Shown: in pieces, positions 52,715 to 62,252 of the stretch
Position numbering within the stretch: position 1 is the first letter of the stretch
How the letters are laid out: each line of letters opens with the position of its first letter
DNA from: Candidatus Zixiibacteriota bacterium
GTDB lineage: Bacteria; Zixibacteria; MSB-5A5; SM23-73-2
DNA length: 64,000 nt
Assembly: GCA_030615745.1 (NCBI GenBank)
Contig: JAUWYR010000005.1
Coordinates: forward strand, 11,255-75,254
Direction of reading: 5' to 3'
Notes under the pieces: model-generated
The model's input: only the letters and a program-made list of their open reading frames with translations
Told to the model about the DNA's origin: nothing
Database searches by the model: none
Made by a program: the position numbers and the translations under genes

Positions 52715-53581
52715 CTATAAACTATGAGGAACTAAATACATCAAAAGCGTAACTAAAAAACTTGCAAAAACCATCCAGAAGTAAGTTTTTTCACCGAAAA
52801 GATTTTTTTGAGGATCACCGGATAAAAAAGAGCCTTTAACTAAAATCAAAGTGATAAGCCAGAAAAGAAAGACTATTTGGGTTTTATTATCTGTTATATC
52901 TTTTCCAAAAGGGAAAGCCTCCCACAAAACCCCAAAAGCATACCAGTTCAAAGCCCATCCCAGAGGAAAAGTTCCCAGAAAAAGCAGAGATAGAGTAATT
53001 TTTGACAAGTTCACAGATTTTTGCAGGCTGATTTTTTTTCTTTTAAGGTCAAATATGGAGAAAAACGAAAGAAAGGCAAATAATATCCCCCCGAACATAG
53101 CTAATATATGGGGAATCAAAACAAAACCTGGGACCTCTCCTTCAAATTTTAGCCTGATAGGTTTTATTTCCGAATTTTTGGGCTCAGGAAGGGTAAGCAA
53201 ACCCTTACCCTCTTTATCAGTAACTTTTATGTAATAAAATGCCTGATCCCCTTTTGGCTGATGAGGAATAATCCCCTTGAAATAAGAACTCTCCTCTTTC
53301 TCAGAGTTCATCAAAGTGGAGTAGTAATCAGTGTAGATTTCAGCTTTTTTCTTTTTGATTTTATAGAAAAGAAATACCTGATTTTCCGGACTTTGAATTC
53401 CTGTTACTTTAGCTGAAATAACTGCGTCTCCACCTCCTTCTTTCTTTGGAACTGTCTTATGCTCAATTGTTATTCCCCCTTTTTTCACCATCTGATTAAC
53501 AGATCTAACCATAGAGGTCTTCCTTGCGACAACTAAAAGGATGATAGTCAAGATTAAGGCAAGAATGATTTTCAGCTTCAT
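52715..53581 (-). CDS. Membrane protein of unknown function
   Basis: 288 residues. One N-terminal membrane anchor (5-22), an extracytoplasmic beta-rich domain (about 35-145, with GGITIEHKTVPKK and FLFYKIKKKKAEIY), then four membrane helices (about 150-172, 190-212, 235-255, 268-285). I do not recognise a family. It lies between prfA and tldD, 15 bases after prfA, so it is probably cotranscribed with translation genes. Confidence 0.75.
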   Translation of the reverse strand: MKLKIILALILTIILLVVARKTSMVRSVNQMVKKGGITIEHKTVPKKEGGGDAVISAKVTGIQSPENQVFLFYKIKKKKAEIYTDYYSTLMNSEKEESSYFKGIIPHQPKGDQAFYYIKVTDKEGKGLLTLPEPKNSEIKPIRLKFEGEVPGFVLIPHILAMFGGILFAFLSFFSIFDLKRKKISLQKSVNLSKITLSLLFLGTFPLGWALNWYAFGVLWEAFPFGKDITDNKTQIVFLFWLITLILVKGSFLSGDPQKNLFGEKTYFWMVFASFLVTLLMYLVPHSL

Positions 53582-53596
53582 ATCTAAGGGAAAAAA

Positions 53597-54661
53597 CTAA
53601 ATTTCCTTTAAGTCCTCTTCTCTTTTTTGTCTTTTCAAAGCTTCGATGAACTCATCTAAATCTCCTGTCAAAATATTATCAAGTTTATACAATGTCAAGC
53701 CAATTCTATGGTCAGTAACTCTACCTTGAGGGAAATTATAGGTTCTTATCTTCTCGGACCGATCACCGGATTTCACCATATTTTTTCTTTCCTTATCTAT
53801 TTTTTCCTTTTGCTCCCTTTTAACTTTATCCAGAAGCCTTGCCCTTAAGACCTTCAAAGCTTTATTTTTGTTCTTAAGCTGTGATTTCTCATCCTGGCAG
53901 GTAACTACAGTATTGGTTGGAATGTGGGTGATTCTTACTGCTGAGTCTGTGGTATTGACCGATTGACCTCCTGGTCCGGATGACCTGAAAACATCTATTC
54001 TCAAATCTTCCGGGTCTATTTCAATCTCGACCTCCTCCGCCTCAGGAAGCACCGCTACTGATGCGGCAGAGGTATGTATTCTCCCTGAAGCTTCTGTTAT
54101 GGGAACACGCTGGACCCGATGAACTCCAGATTCGTATTTCAGGGTCCCATAAGCATCGTCACCCTCCACCAAAAATATGATCTCTTTAAATCCACCCACC
54201 CCGGTGGGATTGGAGGACAGGACCTCTGCTCTCCATCCTTTTCTCTCTGCATATTTGAGATACATCTTATACAAATCTGAAGCAAAAAGCCCGGCCTCCT
54301 TCCCACCTGTTCCAGCACGTATCTCCAATATGGTATTCCTTACATCGTGGGGGTCTTTGGGCAGAAGCAAAAGCTTTAATTTATTCTCAAATTCTTTTTT
54401 CTGAGGATAAAGTTCCTCCAGCTCAGATTTAGCAAGTTCAACTAATTCGGGGTCTTTTGAGTTGTTTTTAATTTTCTCATCCTCTTCTATCTGGTTAATC
54501 AATCTTTTATATTTAGAGCCTAATTCCATGATCTCAGAGAGGTCCTTATGTTCTTTGGCTATTTTCTTATACTTTCTCTTGTCCGATAACACATCCGGGT
54601 CAGACAAAAGATTTGTTAATTCTTTATATTTTTTTTCTATTTTCTCTAAAATATCAAGCAT
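53597..54661 (-). CDS. prfA: Peptide chain release factor 1
   Basis: 354 residues. GGQ motif in [20 protein letters not shown] near 225-244; the PxT-type codon-recognition region [14 protein letters not shown] near 183; [15 protein letters not shown] near 111. It ends translation at UAA and UAG. I use ATG 54661 ([11 protein letters not shown]) because AAGAGG stands before it, not the TTG three codons upstream. Note that UAG is thus a normal stop here. Confidence 0.95.
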   Translation of the reverse strand: MLDILEKIEKKYKELTNLLSDPDVLSDKRKYKKIAKEHKDLSEIMELGSKYKRLINQIEEDEKIKNNSKDPELVELAKSELEELYPQKKEFENKLKLLLLPKDPHDVRNTILEIRAGTGGKEAGLFASDLYKMYLKYAERKGWRAEVLSSNPTGVGGFKEIIFLVEGDDAYGTLKYESGVHRVQRVPITEASGRIHTSAASVAVLPEAEEVEIEIDPEDLRIDVFRSSGPGGQSVNTTDSAVRITHIPTNTVVTCQDEKSQLKNKNKALKVLRARLLDKVKREQKEKIDKERKNMVKSGDRSEKIRTYNFPQGRVTDHRIGLTLYKLDNILTGDLDEFIEALKRQKREEDLKEI

Positions 54662-54679
54662 AATACACAATCCTCTTGC

Positions 54680-55642
54680 TCAAATTTCAACTCTCAAATC
54701 TCTTTTCTCTTTCGCTACTGCATTTTCCAAAGCCACAATCGCCACCTCCAATTGTGAATCCGAAGGCTCTTTAGTGGTTATCTTCTGCAACCATAAGCCG
54801 GGTGCAATCAAAAGCTTGGAGATTTTGCTTTCCCTTTTCTTTCCGGAGAGTTTCAAAAGTTCATAAGAACCACCTGCGACAAGAGGAAGAAGGATAAAAT
54901 GAATCAAAACTCTTTTCAAAAGGGTTGGTGGAGTCCCGGTTAAAAGGAAATAGATTATGTCTGATAATGAATAAAACAAGATGGCAAAAATAACCACCAC
55001 TAAGATAAAGCTGGTTCCACACCTTGGATGTTTGGTGGAATATTTTTTAACATTCTCTAAGGTCAAATCTTCTCCTGCCTCATAAGCATATACAGATTTA
55101 TGTTCTGCTCCGTGATACTGAAAAACACGCTTGAACTCACTCCATAAAGAGATAGCCCAAATATATAATAAAAACATCGTCACTCTTATTATCCCGGCAA
55201 CGAAATTGAAAGCTAAAGCATCCTTTTTCAATCTCAAAATGGTAGAGACAAACAGAGGAAAAAAGAAGAATATCAAAATCCCCAAACCAAAGGCTAAAAC
55301 CATTGTAATTCCCATTAAAAGTCCCTGTGACTTTTTGTTTTTTTCCGGGTTTTCACCCTTTTTTTCTGCCTCCTTTTTTTCGACATCCTCCATAGCCACA
55401 TCCGCAGAATAATTTAAGCTCTTTATTCCGATGAAAAGCATCTCGATTAATGATACAATGCCTCTTATCACAGGCCAGCCTAAGAGCTTATATCGTTTAG
55501 TTAAGGAGATATAATCATCATTTTTCACCACGATTTCTCCATTCTGTTTGCGCACAGCAGTTGAGACCCTGATAGGAGAACGCATCATCACCCCCTCAAT
55601 CACCGCCTGCCCACCTACGAATTTATTTGACAACAAAATCAC
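54680..55642 (-). CDS. DUF1385 membrane protein
   Basis: 320 residues. [23 protein letters not shown] near 9-31 (family signature at the start), a hydrophobic middle with four helices, [23 protein letters not shown] near 175 and HPRCGTSFI near 203 identify DUF1385, often called the PrfA-associated membrane protein. Function unknown. The GTG at 55642 overlaps GAGGTG, so the true start may be the TTG at 55633. Confidence 0.9.
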   Translation of the reverse strand: MILLSNKFVGGQAVIEGVMMRSPIRVSTAVRKQNGEIVVKNDDYISLTKRYKLLGWPVIRGIVSLIEMLFIGIKSLNYSADVAMEDVEKKEAEKKGENPEKNKKSQGLLMGITMVLAFGLGILIFFFFPLFVSTILRLKKDALAFNFVAGIIRVTMFLLYIWAISLWSEFKRVFQYHGAEHKSVYAYEAGEDLTLENVKKYSTKHPRCGTSFILVVVIFAILFYSLSDIIYFLLTGTPPTLLKRVLIHFILLPLVAGGSYELLKLSGKKRESKISKLLIAPGLWLQKITTKEPSDSQLEVAIVALENAVAKEKRDLRVEI

Positions 55643-55652
55643 CTCTTATCTA

Positions 55653-55731
55653 TCCGTTCAATCCGTTTAATCCGCTGTTTAATCCGTTTAATCTGCTGTT
55701 CAATCTGTTTCATCTGCTGTTCAATCCGTTG
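55653..55731. repeat. 21-bp tandem repeat, about 3.5 units
   Basis: Units are variants of CCGTTTAATCCGCTGTTTAAT: positions 55663 onward give three full copies with C/T changes, plus a partial copy (CCGTTGAG) at the end and a CCGTTCAAT piece in front. It lies between rpmE and DUF1385 and could vary in copy number. Confidence 0.85.
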
Positions 55732-55745
55732 AGAATCTATATAAA

Positions 55746-55797
55746 AAGCGACCTTAAGTAATTAGTAGATACACTATACCTTTTCAAAAGGTCGCTT
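55746..55797 (-). terminator. Intrinsic terminator after rpmE
   Basis: On the minus strand AAGCGACCTT pairs with AAGGTCGCTT, with a 32-base loop, followed by TTTTTATAT. It starts just after the rpmE stop and would separate rpmE from DUF1385-prfA. Confidence 0.7.
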
Positions 55798-55804
55798 AAA
55801 TAAA

Positions 55805-56038
55805 CTATTTAAAAGCTTTGTTTTCTTCTTTTTGTTTTTTTATCTTCTCGTATTTTCTTTTGAATTTTTCCACCCTTCCTGCGGTATCCACAAACTTCTG
55901 TTTCCCGGTGAAAAACGGATGGCAGGCAGAACATATCTCCACCCGAATGTCTTTCACCGTAGCACGAGTGTGGATAACATTTCCACAAGCGCAGGTTATA
56001 GTGGTCTCGAAATACTTGGGATGAATCTCTTTTTTCAA
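55805..56038 (-). CDS. rpmE: 50S ribosomal protein L31
   Basis: 77 residues. [20 protein letters not shown] at the start and [20 protein letters not shown] near 38-57 give the L31 family. The Cys pairs (CAC and CSAC) show the zinc-binding C+ form, rather than the zinc-independent paralogue. The C-terminal tail is Lys-rich and longer than usual. Confidence 0.95.
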   Translation of the reverse strand: MKKEIHPKYFETTITCACGNVIHTRATVKDIRVEICSACHPFFTGKQKFVDTAGRVEKFKRKYEKIKKQKEENKAFK

Positions 56039-56123
56039 ACTAACTCTCCTATTTTAAAGCAACCTTATCCACTCTATACGAAAGAATTATAGTGAAATTT
56101 CAAGGAAAAGCAAGCAAAAATCT

Positions 56124-56885
56124 CTATTTCTTCTCTGTTTCTCCTTTAAGTAAAACAGAAAGCTCTTTTTTCGCCACCGGATTGTTTGGATCCAATTCCA
56201 AAGTCTTATTATATTCCTCTATTGCTTTCTTTTTTTCTCCTTTCTTTTGATAGACCAGACCCAGATAGGCGTGAGGTTCAGCTGAATTCGAATCGAGCTT
56301 TATCACTTTCTTTAGTTCCTCAATAGCTTGGTCATACATTTTTTGATTGTAATACACAAAGCTCAAGTTTTTTAGTGCCTCTAAGTATTTGGGATCGTAA
56401 GCTAAGACTTTTTTATAAGTGGATATAGCATCATCAATTCTTCCTGTCTCGTAGTAGGCTCTTCCTAAATTGGATAAAGCCTCGATATACCATGGATTTA
56501 TCTCGGTAACCTTCTCCAAAACTTCAACCGCCTTTTCTGTCATTCCTTTTTCCATGTAGGCTCCACCCAGATTGTTATATGCAGTCTCAAAGGTGGAGTC
56601 CAGCTCGATCACCTTTTCAAACTGGGCTACAGCCTGATCGAGCATTCCTTTTTCCATGTAAGCTCCACCCAGATTATTTCTTGCCTTACAGAAATTGGGG
56701 TTTATCTTTATTGATTCTTTAAACTCCTTAATAGCTAAATCATACTGACCCGTGTTTAGATACTCTACACCCCTATCGTAATGAACTGATGATTCCTTAT
56801 GACCTTTTTTTGCGCAGAAAAGCGAAAAAATTAAAAGACAAAATAGAAAAGCTAAAAAATATTTAGACCTCATTTTTCTAAACAT
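56124..56885 (-). CDS. TPR-repeat lipoprotein
   Basis: 253 residues. The signal ends in a lipobox, LIFSLFCAKK, with the lipidated Cys near 24. Six TPR units fill residues 34-245, with the repeated phrase NNLGGAYMEKGM and spacing of 34. It is probably an envelope scaffold like PilF/YbgF-type proteins. Three adjacent units have near-identical phrases (LGGAYMEKGM twice), showing recent internal duplication. Confidence 0.88.
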   Translation of the reverse strand: MFRKMRSKYFLAFLFCLLIFSLFCAKKGHKESSVHYDRGVEYLNTGQYDLAIKEFKESIKINPNFCKARNNLGGAYMEKGMLDQAVAQFEKVIELDSTFETAYNNLGGAYMEKGMTEKAVEVLEKVTEINPWYIEALSNLGRAYYETGRIDDAISTYKKVLAYDPKYLEALKNLSFVYYNQKMYDQAIEELKKVIKLDSNSAEPHAYLGLVYQKKGEKKKAIEEYNKTLELDPNNPVAKKELSVLLKGETEKK

Positions 56886-56967
56886 TACTATCCCTTTCTT
56901 CAGATATTATTTCATACCCACAATATTCGCTTAATCTCAGACCTCTCAATCCCACAAGTAGTTCCAA

Positions 56968-57186
56968 CTATTTAATCTTTACCAGAGGTAGCTCAATATT
57001 TATCCGCCCGAGGTCTTCTTCTAAGGAAACTCGTTCTGAAAGACCTACAATCTCAATCCCGAATATTTTCCCTGATTCATCTAAATCTATTAGTATCCCC
57101 TCATCCACTTTCTTTGTTTTTGCTACTTTTCCCTCTTGAAACTGGATGTACAAAGTATCAGCATTCTGATCATAGCTAATTCTCAT
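56968..57186 (-). CDS. DUF2283 small protein
   Basis: 72 residues. MRISYDQNADTLYIQFQEGK and ILIDLDESGKIFGIEIVGLS are typical of DUF2283. It starts three bases after the DUF4258 stop. DUF2283 and DUF4258 often form pairs that look like toxin-antitoxin modules, though function is not proven. Confidence 0.85.
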   Translation of the reverse strand: MRISYDQNADTLYIQFQEGKVAKTKKVDEGILIDLDESGKIFGIEIVGLSERVSLEEDLGRINIELPLVKIK

Positions 57187-57189
57187 TAT

Positions 57190-57411
57190 TTATTCCTCCA
57201 ACCAATAAGCTGTTATGATTATTATTCTTTCTTTCTCTTCAACAAAAATGACTTCCAACGTCTTGTTTTTGATTTTTTTGGATGCGAGCCTTCTTTTTGC
57301 AAAGCTTTTATTTAATCTATCAGGAGATTTTAAAGCCAAATTCGCTTGCTCTTTAGAGATATTTCTTTGTCTAAGCCTTATCATAGCGTGTTCAGTAAAG
57401 ATAATCTCCAT
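57190..57411 (-). CDS. DUF4258 small protein
   Basis: 73 residues. FTEHAMIRLRQRNISKEQAN at 5-24 and the C-terminal VIFVEEKERIIIITAYW are the DUF4258 pattern, a RelE-like fold by analogy. It lies 18 bases after glmS and just before DUF2283, so would be cotranscribed with either. Confidence 0.85.
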   Translation of the reverse strand: MEIIFTEHAMIRLRQRNISKEQANLALKSPDRLNKSFAKRRLASKKIKNKTLEVIFVEEKERIIIITAYWLEE

Positions 57412-57428
57412 AAGTTTCTGTTAGAAAT

Positions 57429-59255
57429 TTACTCCACCGTTACACTCTTAGCTAAATTCCTGGGCTGGTCAACATCACAGCCTCTAAAGATCGCCATATG
57501 GTAAGCTAAAAGTTGTAGAGGTATTATGGAGAGCAAGGGAGTTAACTGCTGTGAGGTCTGAGGAATAAAAAAGACATGGTCGACTTTATCTTCTATCTGG
57601 CTATCACCTTCAGTAGCGATAGCAATAACTTTTCCTTTGCGTGCCTTTATCTCCTCGATATTGGACAAAACCTTATTATAGACATTATCCTTAAGGGCAA
57701 TCACAACCGCAGGCATGTTCTCGTCGATTAAAGCAATAGGACCATGCTTCATCTCAGAAGCTGGATAACCTTCAGCGTGAATATAAGAGATCTCCTTAAG
57801 TTTTAAGGCTCCTTCCAATGCAACTGGGAAATTTATCCCCCGGCCCAGATACAAAAAATTGTTCTTTTTGAAATATTGTGAGGCGATCTTTTTTATATAA
57901 GAGTCCTTTTTCAAGATCTCATCCACCTGAGATGGGATTTTCTTTAAAGCTGAGATCATCTCTTTTCCCCTTTCAACTGACATTGCCCTCATTCGGGCTA
58001 AAACTAAAGCTAAAAGGGAAAGAACAGCTATCTGAGAGGTGAAGGCTTTGGTGGAGGCAACTCCTATCTCAGGACCAGCGTGGATGTATACCCCTCCATC
58101 TGTCTCCCGGGCGATCTGAGACCCTACCACATTACAAATCCCTAAAGCAGTTGCACCCTTTCTTTTCGCCTCTTTTACAGCAGCAAGAGTATCAGTGGTC
58201 TCACCTGATTGAGATATGGCAAAGACAACAGTTCCGTCATTTACGATCGGGCTTCTATATCTGAACTCAGAGGCATACTCAACCTCCACCGGAATTTGGG
58301 ATAAATCCTCAATCAGATATTCACCGATCATAGCGGCATGCCATGAGGTCCCGCATGCGGTAAAGATTAGCCGGTCTATCTGGTGAAGCTCCTCATATTG
58401 AAGGTTAAGACCATTTAACCTCGCTGTTCCCTCTTTCTCATTTAACCTGCCACGCATAGCGTTTTTTAAAGTGCTCGGCTGCTCAAATATCTCCTTAAGC
58501 ATGAAATGAGGAAAACCGCCCTTCTCAATCTGGTCCAGAGTCCAGGAGATCTCCTGAACATGTGGTGTTACCTCAACATTATCGATTGTGGTTATAGAGA
58601 ATCTCTCAGGAGTTACAGATGCCACCTCCTTATCCTCTAAATAGACCACCTGGTTTGTATGTCTCAGAATGGCTGAGACATCTGAAGCGACAAAGTTCTC
58701 CTTCTCACCCCTTCCAATAACCAATGGACTTCCATGTCTTGCAGCAACTATTAGGTCAGGATTATCCTCACAGATAACCGCTATCCCATAGGTTCCTTCT
58801 ACCTGGGACAAAGCGATTCGAGTAGCCTCGGTTAAGTCTTTCTCGTAATATTCCTCAATAAGATGAGCCAAAACCTCAGTATCGGTATCCGAGGTGAATT
58901 TGTGTCCTTTTCTTTCCAAGACCTCCCTTAAGCTTCTGTAATTCTCTATGATTCCGTTGTGAACCACTGCAATCTGAGATTTACAATCGAGGTGAGGATG
59001 GGCATTTATATCAGTTGGCTCACCATGGGTAGCCCATCTGGTGTGGGCAATGCCAATTCCGCTTTCGAACTTTTTACCTTTTATTATCTTTTCTAAAAAA
59101 GCTACCTTTCCAGCAGTCTTCTCAAATAAAAGTCCACCTCTCTCTAAAACCGCAATCCCCGCTGAGTCATAACCTCTATATTCTAATCTTTTAAGACCTT
59201 CAAGCAAAATTGGCACAGCTTTCCTCTTACCCACATAGCCAACTATCCCGCACAT
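57429..59255 (-). CDS. glmS: Glutamine-fructose-6-phosphate aminotransferase
   Basis: 608 residues, full length. N-terminal catalytic Cys in MCGIVGYVG and the amidotransferase domain (HTRWATHGEPT, VVHNGIIEN); two SIS sugar-isomerase domains from about 290 (ACGTSWHAAMIGEYL, SQSGETTDT); C-terminal DVDQPRNLAKSVTVE. It makes glucosamine 6-phosphate for peptidoglycan and LPS. It follows the glmM-like gene by eight bases. No glmS ribozyme was seen upstream because the gene is not first in its unit. Confidence 0.96.
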   Translation of the reverse strand: MCGIVGYVGKRKAVPILLEGLKRLEYRGYDSAGIAVLERGGLLFEKTAGKVAFLEKIIKGKKFESGIGIAHTRWATHGEPTDINAHPHLDCKSQIAVVHNGIIENYRSLREVLERKGHKFTSDTDTEVLAHLIEEYYEKDLTEATRIALSQVEGTYGIAVICEDNPDLIVAARHGSPLVIGRGEKENFVASDVSAILRHTNQVVYLEDKEVASVTPERFSITTIDNVEVTPHVQEISWTLDQIEKGGFPHFMLKEIFEQPSTLKNAMRGRLNEKEGTARLNGLNLQYEELHQIDRLIFTACGTSWHAAMIGEYLIEDLSQIPVEVEYASEFRYRSPIVNDGTVVFAISQSGETTDTLAAVKEAKRKGATALGICNVVGSQIARETDGGVYIHAGPEIGVASTKAFTSQIAVLSLLALVLARMRAMSVERGKEMISALKKIPSQVDEILKKDSYIKKIASQYFKKNNFLYLGRGINFPVALEGALKLKEISYIHAEGYPASEMKHGPIALIDENMPAVVIALKDNVYNKVLSNIEEIKARKGKVIAIATEGDSQIEDKVDHVFFIPQTSQQLTPLLSIIPLQLLAYHMAIFRGCDVDQPRNLAKSVTVE

Positions 59256-59263
59256 CTCTCCTC

Positions 59264-60649
59264 CTAAATTAGTGATTTTATCACGTTTCTTACAAGCCCT
59301 TCTGCTTTTCCTTTTGATCTTGCCTCAGCAAATATTCTGACAATTGGTTCGGTATTCGACTTTCTTATCTGCACCCAAGAGTCTTTGAATTCAATCTTTA
59401 GTCCATCTATTTGACTTATTCTTATCCCTTTATATCTTCTTTTCAGTCTCTCTAACCTATTTTCGAAATTTTTTCCCAATTTAATTGCTTTTTTAACCAT
59501 AAAATAAAAAGGAAATTTTTTCACTAACTCAGATATCGGTAGATTATTTTCAGCCAGATGTTGCAAAATCAGAGCCATCCCTAAAAGAGCATCCCTTACG
59601 GGGTGAAATTCCGGCAAAATAACCCCTCCATTTCCCTCACCACCTATTATCCCTTTAAGTTTTTTTAACTTTTGGGCCACATAAATCTCACCCACCTTTG
59701 TTCTATGAACTTTAGCATTGTATTTTTTAGCAATATCATCTATAACCTGAGAGGTGGAAAAATTGGTAACAACATCACCTTTCCTTTTAGAAAGTATAAA
59801 ATCAGTTGCTAAAGCCAGGGTATACTCTTCTCCTAATGGGATTCCCTTCTCAGAAACAATTGCAAGCCTGTCCACATCCGGGTCAATTGCAAATCCAATA
59901 TCAGCTTTCTTTTTTTCAACCTCCTGTATAAGTCTTTTTAAATTTCTGGCTTGTGGCTCAGGTGGATGAGAAAAATTTTTTGTAAGGTCACAGAAAAGTT
60001 CAACAACTTCACATCCTAAAGATTTTAATAAATAGGGAGCATAAAGAGAGCCTGCTCCATTGTTACAATCCAGAACAACCTTGAAATTTTTTTTTCGAAT
60101 TTTATTTAAGTCGATATATCTTAAATTAATTATCTTTTTTATATGTATTTCATCCCATCGGTTTTCAAAATATAGTTTCCCTAATCTATTCCACGGTTTA
60201 TAATCTCTTTTTTTATCAATTAGGTTAAAAAACTTTTTATTTTGTTCAGGGTTTAGAAAAGTGCCATCTTTTGAAAAGAATTTCAACCCATTCCACTCGA
60301 TTGGATTGTGGCTTGAGGTTATGACGATTCCGCCATCTGCTTTTTTCATCTTTACCGCTATCCCCACAGTTGGGGTAGGGCAGATCCCTATATCTATTAT
60401 TTGGCAACCACAGGATAGAAGACCAGATACTACTGTATGCCAGAGCATCTCACCGGATTTTCTCGAATCTCTGCCTAAGATTATTTTATCTCTTGATGCA
60501 TTCGCACCTGATTTGCAATACTCTCCAAAGGCTGAGGCGAACTTCAAAACAATCTCAGGTGATAGAGTTTTCCCCACAATTCCTCTTAATCCAGATGGAC
60601 CAAAAATAAAAGAATCTACAGAATTGTCTCTTTTTTTGTAGCTTTGCAA
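59264..60649 (-). CDS. glmM: Phosphoglucosamine mutase-like phosphohexomutase
   Basis: 461 residues. VITSSHNPIEWNGLKFF (phosphoserine loop) near 103, DPDVDRLAIV (metal loop) near 252, GGEGNGGVILPEFHPVRDAL near 334, and RKSNTEPIVRI near 430. GEGNGG and its location just before glmS favour glucosamine 1-/6-phosphate mutase activity. The reading frame begins at a TTG at 60649 with GAAAGGA seven bases upstream; there is no ATG in the first 20 codons. Confidence 0.9.
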   Translation of the reverse strand: MQSYKKRDNSVDSFIFGPSGLRGIVGKTLSPEIVLKFASAFGEYCKSGANASRDKIILGRDSRKSGEMLWHTVVSGLLSCGCQIIDIGICPTPTVGIAVKMKKADGGIVITSSHNPIEWNGLKFFSKDGTFLNPEQNKKFFNLIDKKRDYKPWNRLGKLYFENRWDEIHIKKIINLRYIDLNKIRKKNFKVVLDCNNGAGSLYAPYLLKSLGCEVVELFCDLTKNFSHPPEPQARNLKRLIQEVEKKKADIGFAIDPDVDRLAIVSEKGIPLGEEYTLALATDFILSKRKGDVVTNFSTSQVIDDIAKKYNAKVHRTKVGEIYVAQKLKKLKGIIGGEGNGGVILPEFHPVRDALLGMALILQHLAENNLPISELVKKFPFYFMVKKAIKLGKNFENRLERLKRRYKGIRISQIDGLKIEFKDSWVQIRKSNTEPIVRIFAEARSKGKAEGLVRNVIKSLI

Positions 60650-61088
60650 TTGGTAATCCTTTCTACGTAGTCGACCAGACTTAAAGTTATTCTCACCACC
60701 ACCTCATATCGTATTCCCAGCACCAGGCAACACCTAAGTTGAAAATCTCCATAATCTATTTCTTTGTTAGAACAAAATATCTAAGACTTTATGTCCTTTT
60801 AAAAAATATCAATTTTTTTTCAAAAGGCAAGTTCAAAACCTCACTTCTGTTCCCCTCTCCATTTATGGAGAGGGGCAAGGGGTGAGGACAGCTTTAGAAC
60901 AACTGACCTCAATTATATTTTCGGTTTGAATACAAGAAAAATAACAACAAATGTCTGAAAGCTTTCAATCATATTATAGTAGATTGTAACATAAATTCGG
61001 TGTTTCATAATGCAGGGTGTCATTGCGAGCGAACACAGTGAGCGTGGCAATCCCGATGAGATTGCTTCGGGCATATGCCCTCGCAATG
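60650..61088. other. Gene-free region ending in a CATTGCGAG palindromic repeat
   Basis: The glmM promoter side is AT-rich. CCCCTCTCC..GGAGAGGGG (60852-60875) is a hairpin. From 61018 a larger palindrome begins GTCATTGCGAGCGAA and ends CCTCGCAATG, with inner GGCAATC/GATTGCTT arms, a type of intergenic repeat found in many genomes. The insertion sequence remnant directly follows it. Confidence 0.65.
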
Positions 61089-61509
61089 GGTATAAAGGTT
61101 TTAAAGTGTTGCTATTTTCATTTGATTTTTAAGGAAACAGTACCAATTTATGTATTGAATTTTGTGTTTTTCCGTTAAATCACTGTATCCCGATAGATCG
61201 CATAATTGTCGGATGTTGTAGCTTTCCGTAACCCATAGCTCGAACCAGTGGCGCTGACGATATTTTCTGTTGTGAGGAGCTTTCCAGATAAAGGTCTTAA
61301 AGCATTTTTTACATTGAAATCGTTGCTTGTTTTGTTTAGTTTTACCAAAATACTTAACCTGTTTAGACCGACATTGCGGACATCGTTTTTGTGCATTTTT
61401 GACATCCTTTATTGAACTGCTTTAACAAACTATAACTAAAATAGCCATAATATATTGAAAAACAAGATACTTACAAAACTCGACAGCAACACTTTTTATC
61501 CTTTAAGCC
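61089..61509 (-). mobile_element. Internally deleted insertion sequence
   Basis: The ends are inverted: GG-TATAAAGGTTTTAAAGTG-TTGCT on the left and, read inward from the right, GG-CTTAAAGGATAAAAAGTG-TTGCT (about 20 of 25 match). The transposase start lies at the right end. After about 85 codons the sequence jumps to the left terminal repeat, so most of the element is missing. Its right 140 bases are nearly identical to 63868-64000. The flanks are CATTGCG-type palindromes; no clear target duplication. Confidence 0.8.
61101..61412 (-). pseudogene. Truncated zinc-ribbon transposase
   Basis: The frame from the right end reads KNAQKRCPQCRSKQVKYFGK, then RFQCKKCFKTFIW (two CxxC pairs, a zinc ribbon), then RHWFELWVTESYNIRQLC and soon a run-out to a stop at 61101. 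It resembles the N-terminus of IS256-variant/IS1249-like transposases. There is no ATG, GTG or TTG in this frame downstream of the TAA at about 61422; AUA at 61412 is the only near-start, or a frameshift from ATG 61405 would be needed. Confidence 0.7.
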
Positions 61510-61510
61510 C

Positions 61511-61849
61511 GCGATGACAGTGCGTTGATAATATGAGTTTTTCAGAAGCCTCGAAAAAAAGTAAACACATTCTTTCTGTTCAAACCTTTCTCATCGTAAG
61601 ATTAGAAAAGCTTTTATCTTGAATTTTTCTTAAAAGAAAGGATTTATATTCAGTGGTTCAAGAGTTCAAGTGAACAAAAACAATAACACATTTTAGATTT
61701 ATAAATAACCATTTTATTTCTTGAATAAAACAGCTTGATATGATGTAGCGTAAAATATAGTTTGAGGTGTCTTTTTGCTTGACAAAGGTTATTTTTTTCA
61801 TATTTTTTTTAAAACTATGAACTATAAACTAAGGACCATAAACCATCAT
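61511..61849. other. Gene-free stretch upstream of the tRNA genes
   Basis: AT-rich, no gene. TTGACA at 61779-61784 with TATTTT at 61801-61806 (16-base spacer) could be the promoter of the tRNA-Lys and later RNA genes. Confidence 0.45.
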
Positions 61850-61921
61850 GGGGGTGTAGCTCAGTGGTAGAGCATCTGCCTTTTAAGCAGGTGGTCGGTG
61901 GTTCGATCCCACCCACCCTCA
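61850..61921 (+). tRNA. tRNA-Lys (anticodon TTT)
   Basis: 72 bases. Acceptor GGGGGTG pairs with CACCCTC (one G-T pair), D arm GCTCAGTGGTAGAGC, anticodon stem TCTGC/GCAGG region with loop CTTTTAA, T arm GGTGG-TTCGATC-CCACC, discriminator A. CCA is not encoded. A hairpin TTGGAATTTT..AAAATTCCAA follows at 61924-61951. Confidence 0.96.
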
Positions 61922-62037
61922 GTTGGAATTTTTCTTAAGGAAAATTCCAACAGTGAATAGTAAATGGTTTTAAGTTTTTGGTTTAAACTATAAACTATTA
62001 ACTATCTACTATTAACCAGCCCGCCTACGGCGGGCTT

Positions 62038-62111
<74 letters not shown>

Positions 62112-62252
62112 CTTTTTTAATAGTTTTTAGTGTTTAGTTTTTAGTTGTTAGTATATAGAATAATTAATTTGGAAATCCTATTTTTTTGCGTATATTGATA
62201 TAGGAGGTTTATGGTTTAAACTATTAACCATAAACTAAAAAAAGCTATGCAT

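Noticed and set aside
61175-61405. 76-aa ORF starting MSKMHKNDV
   Set aside because: It is out of frame with the zinc-ribbon transposase reading, which alone has CxxC pairs and family resemblance.
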